Shown here: in pieces, positions 47,301 through 58,067 of the stretch | Numbering within the stretch: the first letter of the stretch is position 1 | Layout of the letters: each line of letters starts with the position of its first letter | Origin: Liopterus haemorrhoidalis | Lineage: Eukaryota > Arthropoda > Insecta > Coleoptera > Dytiscidae | DNA length: 64,000 nt | Direction: 5' to 3' | NCBI GenBank assembly: GCA_963971575.1 | Contig: OZ020611.1 | Span: 241,638,654 to 241,702,653, forward strand | Made by a program: the position numbers and the translations under genes | Notes under the pieces: generated by a model | Told to the model about the DNA's origin: nothing | Seen by the model: only the letters and a program-made list of their open reading frames with translations | The model's database searches: none

Positions 47301-50300
47301 GATCATGGGCTACATGTTCTGTAACAGAATTCACGCTTTAGGAGTAATTATTTTATTAAAATTCTTGTTCTATAACAATTGAAACTACCAATATAATCTA
47401 TACCAGGGGTCGATCAAGATTATTAAAGTAAAGGTTGTCTCTTAACATCTGGCCAATCAGAGCGTGAGAGGGAATACGTCACACGTATGCGTAGTTCAAA
47501 CCAGCATACAGAATTAATATAGATGTTGCACGTTTTTAAATATTTTTATTAACTATTTTCATAATAGATATTTATTTCAAGACTGTTCTACTGAATAAAT
47601 TATAAATAAAAACCTAAGGAAATTTTATACTGATTTATATAAAATTTCAGTTGATGGGTATGTGTATTATAGTTAATAAATAACAATGAAATCGAATACA
47701 AATATAATTTTATGTATGTTTAAATAAAAATAGAAAAACAAATTGCTATAATAATATAGTAATTAATAAAATTGGAGGTTATATTTGTTTTTAAAAACGG
47801 CTGGACGTATTTTAATGAAATTTAGTACAATAGAGTACAAGCAGGATCAAATAAAGGCATGATATCTCAAAATTTTCTTTCTTAGGGGGTGTTTCTGGGT
47901 TAAAACTGGTACTAAAAACTTAAAATATTTCCTTTATAAATAGAAGTATAGTCCGTTCAAAGGTGAGTTTGCAGTACAGGATATATGGAGTTGTTCTTTT
48001 TCATACTCTCTAACGGGTTTACACAATGACGCTATCCTTTTCTTGCTTGTCGACGTTGCCATATCTAAAACGCGCTGATCTGTGAAAACGCAGTGTTCTA
48101 CAAATGGTCATTTGTTTTTGGTGAGTGTTATTTTGAGTTTTATAAGAGTTGATTTTTGTAAATCATACGGGTTTTTCACATTATTATAATTGAGACATTT
48201 GACCCTTTTAAAACATTTGGCAACACCGCTCCCATTTGCCATAAGAGCACTACTGCAAACTCACCTTTGAACGGACTATAGACCCTTAACAGAAAAAACA
48301 ATACAATAAAAATTGTTTATAAGAAAATAAATCTTATTTGTTTTTTATGCATTTTTTCAATTTGATGAATATTAGGGTAGTTACGGGGGGACACCCTAAA
48401 ACTAAAATATTGAAATATTTAACTTATACTTTCTTCACATCATTTCTATTTCTTCACATCAAAAATGAATGAAAGAAAATTTATTTAGAATAAAGAAACA
48501 TTCCTTTCGAAGAAAAAAGAAATTAAAACAAATAGAAAATCAAAAAATTAAACGATATTTTTATATTTATAGCAAAAAATCATGCTTCACGTGTATATAA
48601 CATATACGATAAACAAAGACTGACGTCCCGTTATTTACCCCTACTACTACAAGTTAAGAGACAACCTTATATTTTAATAATCTTGGGTATTTTCAGCTGT
48701 GAATTAGAATAGAGTTTTTACATTTTAAAACTCATTGTTTACCATTATGTAACGTTCATGATTTAATGATCGCACTGTATGTTCACACGTGTTGTCCAAT
48801 GGACAACAGAGTTGTCAAATAGATTTGACCTTGCATAGCAGTGGCGTATTCAGAGGTTGCACTGGAAGCCACACGCCAGCCCTTAAAGTATTGGAATTAA
48901 AATTTAATAATTTTAAAATAATCATATAACAAAATCACTTTATCACTGCATTTTACAACAAATAGGTTATCTTTTATTCGTAGATCGCACTCATATATCA
49001 AAACTGTAAAAACTTAGCTGCTTTGTTTTTGTGAGTAATGCACTTGACGATCACTTTGTCTACTTGTTTATTGGCTTCCGCGTCCCACGACCTTGAGTTT
49101 TTTCCCATACTCGTGCTATTTCAAATGTATAGTAAACTATTCGCGACTATAATTACCGAAACGGCGCCACTATCGCCTTGTGAACTTTTGACACGAAAAA
49201 GGATAGTCATCTGTCAACGTATGTAAACAGTATTGGTTTATAATCAATTTTTGATCTAATTTACGTTTTCTTGCTGTATACAGTATATTTAAATTATAAC
49301 CGAGTATTAAAAAAGTGTATAAATATATGTGAATCCATTTTATGATAAAATTTGCTGCTTGTAAATGAATATTTTCAGAGGTTATGATGTTGGGGCCGGC
49401 TTATACTCACAGAGAAAATAAATTGTTATACTTTGAACTTAAAACATTTATTTGAATACTTAATGTCTACACATATCTCAAGAAATTTTATAGAAAGAGA
49501 ACTTGTAATTTATTCTACACAAGAAAACTGTCAAATATTTGCAAACTAACACAGTTATGGAACACTCCCATGAAATAACAAGGGGTTTTAATTATATTAA
49601 CAATAATTTACACAACATTAACGATTTTCTTGCACATGTGAGACAGGGAAAATGAAAAAATCCAAGTTAAAAACTTGTTTAAAATCATCTGAACAGTATA
49701 AATTCCCTTCAATAGAAACAAAATTTTAGAATCACTGATAATCTTTCAATCTAATATTCGAAGATGTTCTTCCTTTGATTGACTACCATACACACAACAA
49801 GGAGTATTTAATCTTTTTTTCTTAAATTTATCACTTTATTCGCTGTAAAAATGGAGTGAGAATGGACAGAAACAATAAAACACATGGTGAATTATACGTA
49901 AACAATGACAGTAACCTTTTTCGAAGTGTTCGCTTTTTTGCCGCTAGAGGGATACGCGTTAAGTTGAGTCACCAATAACGGCTCACACGATACGTAATAA
50001 TACAGAGACGTTTTCCCGACAAATATAATAATATAAAATTTCAGTATGAGTTTATGCATCTGACTGTAGCTGTATGTTTAGAAAGGAATGTAATGTACTA
50101 AGGCTTATTCCCTACTAATTTCCCGCGCAGGTTTAACACCCTTTTACGCGACTTTTGTCAAACTGATTTTTTTGTTTTAGAATTGTAAATCCTATATAAA
50201 GAAGGCGCTATTCTACATTCCAATTGTTGGATGGATTTGGTACTTTGGAGACATGATGTTCATGGAAAGATCATTTGAGAAAGACAAGAAGACCATTGAG

Positions 50301-53300
50301 AAACAGTTATCAGAAATTGTGGATTACCCTTCACCGGGTATGGTAAGTATTTTTAGTTATTTAGATAAAATTTTTGGCGCACAACTACAAAGGCTATTTG
50401 CGTCTAACGCAACCTATCTAAATGACAACACTACATATAGTCCGAGAGCTAGCAACGTTTTCGAGAAAGAATTTTAGGTCGGCTGGTTTTTCGATATTTC
50501 CCTTTCTTATTGAAGTTAGGTAGGGATGCGGTACGTCTGACACCTGGGAGCGGTTGCGTTTACCTCTGCGCATCTCGCCTGTATAGGTAAAAAGTGGATA
50601 TTTTGAAATCATTTTAAGACATTTTTTTTTATATATATAATTTTCTATGTCTTTTTAGCATTATAAATTTATAGTTGCCAGACAGTTTCGTTGTTGCTAA
50701 CATTGCGCCAGATCTAATTTAAGTAATTAAAAAATAATAATTTTCAAACCATTTTAGTATAGCTGTAATTTTAATATGATATAGTTCTGTAATCGAAGAA
50801 TACAATATTAATTTGCCAGACGGAAATTCCGTTGTTTAACTAGGAACCAGACCAATTTAAGTCCCGGGGATAATAGGTAAGTTAGAAGAGTGTGGCAGCT
50901 TATTCGTTGGTTTCGTGAGAGAGATAGCTGCAACAGAGGGCGTTAGAGAGAGACAGGTTATATAGGTTAGAATTTCATAAAAAAAATAGAGCAGAATAAT
51001 AATTAAAGTAAAATGAGATGAGAACAACTGATAAAAAATATTATTAGCAAAATAAAACAAATCATTTATTTTAAATATGTAGGAAATGAAACATAAAATG
51101 TAATTCAGTATTTTTATTGAATAATTCTGTCACAATAAAATGTCAGTATCATCGTCACTGCTATCATCGTTATCACTCCTTATATCATTATTATTATTGT
51201 ATTCAGATGTATCGTCATTTTCTAGGACCTGAGTATCTGTAAAAAAATAAAAAAAATAAATAAATAAAATTATTATTATTTTACCACTTTTGTCTGAACA
51301 AAAAACACATTTTTCTTTTTCCTCACTCATCACGATAAAATTCTGCTTTATTTTATTTTATAAAAACAAGCAAACATAAACACTCATGTGGTCGACGCCA
51401 ACTTAAAAAATAGCAGCTGTGATTATTTTACTGTTATCTCTTCTAACTCACCTATTCTCCCCGGGACTTCAATGGGTCTGGTTCCTAGTTAAACAACGAA
51501 ATTTCCGTCTGGCAAATTAATATTGTATTCTTTGATTACAGAACTATATACTATTAAGATTACAGCTATACTAAAATGGTTTGAAAAATATTATTTTTAA
51601 ATACTTAAATTAGATCTGGCGCAATGTTAGCAACAACGAAACTGTCTGGCAACTATAAATTTATAATGCTAAAAAGACATAGAAAATTATATTTAAAAAA
51701 AAAATGTCTTAAAATGATTTCAAAATATCCAATTTTTACCTGTACAGGCGAGATGCGCACAGGTAAACGCAACCGCTCCCAGGTGCCAGACGTAGCGCAT
51801 CCCTACCTAACTTCAATAAGTAAGAGAAATATCGAAAAACCAGCCGACCTAAAATAAACTTTTTTGTGACGTTGCTAGCTCTTAGACTAATATTAAAATC
51901 AATAAATTGAACAATAAATAAATAAATAAATAAAGATAATAAAAATACGCTTACTCAATAAAAGAAATTTTGCATCGACAAACACAAATAAATAGGGTAA
52001 ACGTCTGTTCAAAAAATTTAACAGACTCAGGGTGATGGTAAGGCTGTAAAGGGGCCAATTACAATCAAATATCACAGTCTGTAAATAGAACACATTAAAA
52101 TAAGGTGCAAGACTTCACAAATAAAACAGTAAGTTCGATTCTCTCAGGAAGAGTATCATCCTGTCCATGAGTACTCTGTCGTCATCTAAAGCAACTGACA
52201 GGTCATAGCACAGGCCTAACCTCTCCCTGACATCCTCGAACTGTACACATTCAGTTAAAATGTGTAACACAGACAAATCTGTCTCACAGATAGGGGACTT
52301 TTCACCTCGAAGGGGGTGTCCATGGGTCCACCAACAGTGGCCTATACGGAGGCAGGTTTCCTCCCTACGGTTAATCCTGCAGGAAGAACCCCATGGTTTA
52401 ACGTCTCCCTTAATCTGTCTCAACTTAACATTCTGTATGCAGCTCCCCTCATGTTGCCACATAGCTAAAACAAGATGTTTCAGATGACTCTTTGCATCAT
52501 CTGGAAATATGAAACTCTCATCAATCAGTCTGTGGGAGGCGGCTTTTGAAGCTGCATCTGCCGCTTCATTGCCTTTAATACCAACATGTCCCGGTATACA
52601 AAACAGCTCACATTCTGAGCATTCAGATTGTGGAGTAGCAACCAGATCTTTAGTACAAGAGGATGCACTGAATCTGGATCTTGGATACTGTTTAAAGTGC
52701 TCAGCGAGTCCGTCAAGATAACACTTGACCGACTTTGCTGTGACGAAACAAAACACAGGGCCTTGAAAATAGCGTACAGCTCAGCAGTGTACACACTCGT
52801 TATGGAGTGCAGACGGTACTGAAACTGTTGACGTGGGTTCAAGACAACGAACGCACACCCAACCCTGGTTCCGGATTTTGATCCGTCAGTAAAAATGATA
52901 GTATCCTCGAACCTAGGGACCAGTGTTGTTGTAACTCATGTTGGTATTCGATAGACAACGTAGTATCTTTATCAAACCAAGTTAATGTGAGATTCACAAG
53001 GGAACGCGCCAGCGTCCATGGTGGGACAGCACACAAAACTTGCCATTTCGGGCATATTAAAATCAATATCGCCCAAAATGTCGAAAGTCCTAGGTTTTCT
53101 GTCATAAATTTCTGTATGCCTATTTAGTAGAACAGGGTCATACGCGGGATGATCTGGCTTGGCACTGAGTGCACCCATATATCAGTGCAACCTTAAGAAA
53201 CTTGTTGGAAATGTCATCTATCCTCCAGCTTTGTTATCCTTTAATATATTTATTGCTACTGCGATCATAGATAGAGTTGGTTCGGAGATGTATAGTTCAG

Positions 53301-56300
53301 CTGTATGTCTTCGGGTCTTCTCTTCAGGTTCTGATTGTTCAGTAGTTCTCAAAACATTGTTTCCATAACTATAACATTTATGTTACATTTTTGAGTAAAT
53401 CTGTTAATACAATTTATTTAATTTTCAGCTTGTCTTGTTCCCGGAAGGAACTCGTATTACACCAGAGAAATACGAACAATCTGTTAAATTCGCCAAAGAA
53501 AAAGGCCTTCCAGTTCTCAAGCATCATTTAATACCAAGAACAAAAGGATTCCTAACGAGTCTTCCACCAATGAGAGGCAAAGTTGGAGGATTTTACGATA
53601 TAACCCTCACTTTCAAGAAAGACCAGGAGTATGAAGCAACGGTTATCAACATGGCGATGGGTAGAAAGATGAAAGCCTATTGCTATATTGAAAGAATACC
53701 TTTTGAAAATATTCCAGTTGATGAAAAAGAAGCTGCACAGTTTTTACAAGACTTATTTGTTAAAAAGGTAATTCTTATTTTGGTATTAGAAATCGTTGAA
53801 AGAAAATATATATTTTCCACAATAAAATGTATTCACACTTTGATTGATAATTACTTCTATATGTATTTTCATAAATTCAAATTTATAATTTTATAATCTT
53901 GGATAGTAAGCCTAGATAAGATGTTAATAATGTAGTTAAAAAATTGTACGAGATGTTAGGTTTTATAATAAGATCAGGAGTTTTTAAAATAGTTCAACCA
54001 TGAAAATTTTAAATTTTTCTTTCTGTTGGTCACATCAATATAATGTTTACATTGAGAGAATTGAAAGAACACAAAAAAAAATCTAATTATAAATCTAATT
54101 TAATGTCACTTGAAAAAAGTCCTAATATTTCTTTTTACCGACCGCCAACATATATAAGGGAGGTACTGTGATCATACCGATTTTGACATTTCGATGGATC
54201 TCCACGAATTGAGGTCCCTACATCACGTTTTGACTATTTTTAGCATGATGTCTGTCGGTCTGTCTGTCTGTCCGTCCGTCCGTCTGTCCGTCTGTCTGTC
54301 TGTGTACACGTGCAGAGCAAATTCGGCTGAAAGGATTATTATAAAACTTCATATTTAAGCTTCTGCCATCAATGGCACGAGTTGATCAACTTTTGGTAAA
54401 AATCGGTTGGCTAGATATGGGAGTTTACTCGTCTCGATTTTAAGATTTTTGCGAATATTTAGCAACAGAAAAATATTTCGAAAAAATTTATATAACTAAA
54501 GTTGCTATAAATACAATAACTAATATCTTTTATTTGAGATATTTTTTGATAAAACGATGTAACGTTTCCATGGTCATGATGAATAATATCTCTGTTGAAA
54601 ATATTAGGCCAAGTTATTTCTACTGTGCTGCTAGAATGTATTTTATACAAGTAGTTTGTGATGGCGGTCGGTCCTGTGGTGGCCACAGCTGATTTTTTAT
54701 TTAAAACTAGCAGTGTACCCGATGCTTCACTACCGGAAAAAATGCAGCCGTAGCCGGTTTAGACCGGGCCCATGTCGGAATGGGTTCAAATTAGGTTTGG
54801 TGCGAATCGTTTTAATATGGTCTAATTATATATTTTTTGTTTTACTCTACCATTGTATAAAGATGTGCTTGTTCACAAATAATTGAAGTGAGGACTTCTT
54901 TATAAATGGCATTAGTAGTACAGTTACTTGATGACAATATGAATAAATATTCCGCCTATATTAATTCGCGAAAATGTCACATACAGTTGCCCATGTGAGA
55001 AGCACTCATAGTTCAAGTCGACACCGGCAACGTGAAGCGTTTGACCTTGTGCTTTTTTAATTGTCATTAAAAAACAAAATTTGGTAGAAAATTGATTACT
55101 CTTAAAATTGAATGGTAGATCTGCTACCTCAACCTGCCAACAGATCCGGTCCTAGTGTAATTTTTGTTACTATTTCTTTCGCATTTTCAAGGCGAAATGT
55201 CACTTTTCTGGAGACCACAAACTGTTTTAAATATGCCTATACTAATTCTCCCATCGCAGTCTCCCGATCTCCGTCGTATCCCGTGGCGTCTTAAAATTTT
55301 GGTAAAATAGTAAACAGAGTAGGTACTATTTTTTCTTTTGTATGCAGGTCTAATATAGTTCTCTTTAAAACTCCTTTATCAAAATTGTTTATATTTCTTT
55401 TCGTACGATCTTTTTGTACAGTTTTTCTAGGTGAAGAAAATTTCGAAGATTCACCTTGATAGATTTTATTTTTTTCTTTTGAATTTCTTGTTAACATCCT
55501 CTCAGATTCGCCTGTTGCAGCAGCCTCTCGAGCAAAAACATATCTCATGTCTCATAAAAGTAAAAATATAAGAAATTATTACGCGACTATGGCTAGTAAT
55601 AGCGCGACCATTTAACTTACTTTTAAAAGGCATATTTACTATTGCTAGTTTTTCTAACGACTGTACTCAGAGCGATGTTGTCCGAACTAAAGTCACTAGA
55701 TTATATAAAGTAGCGCAACGGCGGCCATACTGGGGCTAAAAATGTCGCCAACACAAATTATTTTCAGTGATTCCAACAGTACAAAAATAAGAAACTAGTA
55801 CTGCCAATAATTTTTATTTTAAACATTGTAATCACGATTATTTTAATCAAAGATGCACTATAACAAAATTGTGGTACAATTTCAATTTTTATTAAATAAA
55901 ATGGATATAATATATAAATTTTAATGAAACTTAACCTGAAATATTCAAACCGCTGACAAAGGAGGTTATTAAATGAGAGCGAGAAAGGGACATGGGACAG
56001 CGCAGATGCAAACTTAAGAACGAAAAAATTGCTGCTTTGGTTTGCTTAACAGGGGAACCAATGTTGCCAATCAAACTCTGGGGTCTGTCGGCTTCTTCAA
56101 AGGCTTGCGCTATTTTGTACTACCGATATTAAATGCATCCCCACTCCTACATATTTGAACCATTTACAATTTTGACTGAACACTCCCGATCTCAATATAA
56201 TTGTACAACCAACTATTCCTGGAAAATTCCTGTGTTCTCACTGAAGGTTTAATAGGTATTCCAATGGTCCAATATAATTAAAAACAAAATTATTAATTTA

Positions 56301-58029
56301 TCGTTTCTGATGGGACTTTTTTGAGATTTTCTTTATTTTTTTAATTATGATGAAGGCATTTCCTACCTGTATGCAAAATTTCAACTCGGTAGCATATCGG
56401 GAAGTGGGTTAGAATTTCCGGACATAGCCACAAATATTCATTTTTATATATAAAGTTGGTTACAAATATGATTGACTAGTAATTAGTAATGCGTCCCGCA
56501 TTACTAATAGCGTGTTCGACTGGACCACTCTAAAATTGCTCTGTGAGCAAGCAAATGACGTCATGCTCGATTACTAGCGAGCGCTCCAAAGCAACTTCCA
56601 ATCAACGTTTTTGTAATTGTTATTATTAATAATTTAAAAATTCAGTGATTTCCTTGCGTAAACAGTGTAAACAGGATAATACTTGTACAATTTTTATTAT
56701 TATTATTTTTTTTTTTTGTTATTGCAGTAATTTATTTGTTTTCTGTTTACTTATATTAGCAAAATGTTTTTTTTTTTTTTTAATTATGTTATTTTTAAGA
56801 TGGCATGTAACTAGACTGGCAGAACTGAAGATTGTAATTTATTTTTCAGGATAAACTACAAGACAGTTTCCACAACACAGGCGATTATTTCAAGGAATCA
56901 GGAATAAAGAAAAGTCCTAACTTGCAAACAATGCTCTTCGCTGGCGATCCTAAAATATTTTTAAATTTCTTTGCCTGGACATTCATAATTCTATCTAAAT
57001 TTCTTCAATACTTTTTCAACTGTCTGGTTCTAGGAAATTATATACAATTGTCCTGTGTGATAACTTTTATTATCGTTGGTATGTATTTATTTCCCAGTAC
57101 ACAAGGTTTGATAAGAAATTGTCCTAACTAGCGCCTAAAACATTATTCGCTTTATACTCTACAATAGCGGTTTCCAGAGTGGTGGGCGCGCCACGGGGGG
57201 GGGGATGGGGGCCCGGGGCGGTTCGAGGTAGATTGAAGGTGTCTTCGACCTGGACCCATTTCAATAAAATTAATATAAATTTAAATTGCAATTTTCTCAA
57301 TTATTTTGTAATATAAGGTTAATGACATGACATGTTTTTATCGCTTAATTTAGAATATAACACATTATAGAACAAGCAAAAGAAAATGTGTTTCTATTTA
57401 AAATAAGAAAGTTGCATTACGTAAATTTAGAAAATTAGAAAAGAGTTCTCTCGAATTTCTCGACACTTGTCGAATTTCTTCTCCCATTTAAGGGGGGGGG
57501 GGTATGGTATTTTTGATGTTTTTTTGGCTTATTCGATTGTATATATCTTCAAGAGTATCCCATTAAAATTTCAAGTTAATCGGAGCAAAATTGCTTGAGA
57601 TATACTCATTTTAATACTAGTACCTATTATTTGTTTTTTCGCGCCTATCGTATGTATGTGGCGTTGTATCGCTTTTGTGCGCATGTGGCTTTAATATCGA
57701 TATCAGCTGATTTATACTCTTAGAGTGGGGACTCTCTAATTTTTTCCTCTACTTATGTAAGTAGAGGAAAAAGTTTTAATATTTATTTAATAAAAAAACA
57801 TTCTTTATTTTTAAACGCGTTTTCTGAAATATAGCTTTTTTTGATGTGTACATCACAACTCAAAAACTAATGAATGGATCTTTCTGAAATTTTGCACACT
57901 TCTTTATAAATCATTTTACTAGGTAGTGACGTTGAGTTTTTGCTTTTATTTTGATTTTTTTTTTTTTTTTATAACCATTTTTATGGTTTTGTAGGTATGA
58001 CCAAAAAACCCTTATACCGTCATTTTGTC

Positions 58030-58067
<38 letters not shown>

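Noticed and set aside
55112..55294. 60-aa frame on the + strand
   Set aside because: It is antisense to Helitron helicase sequence.
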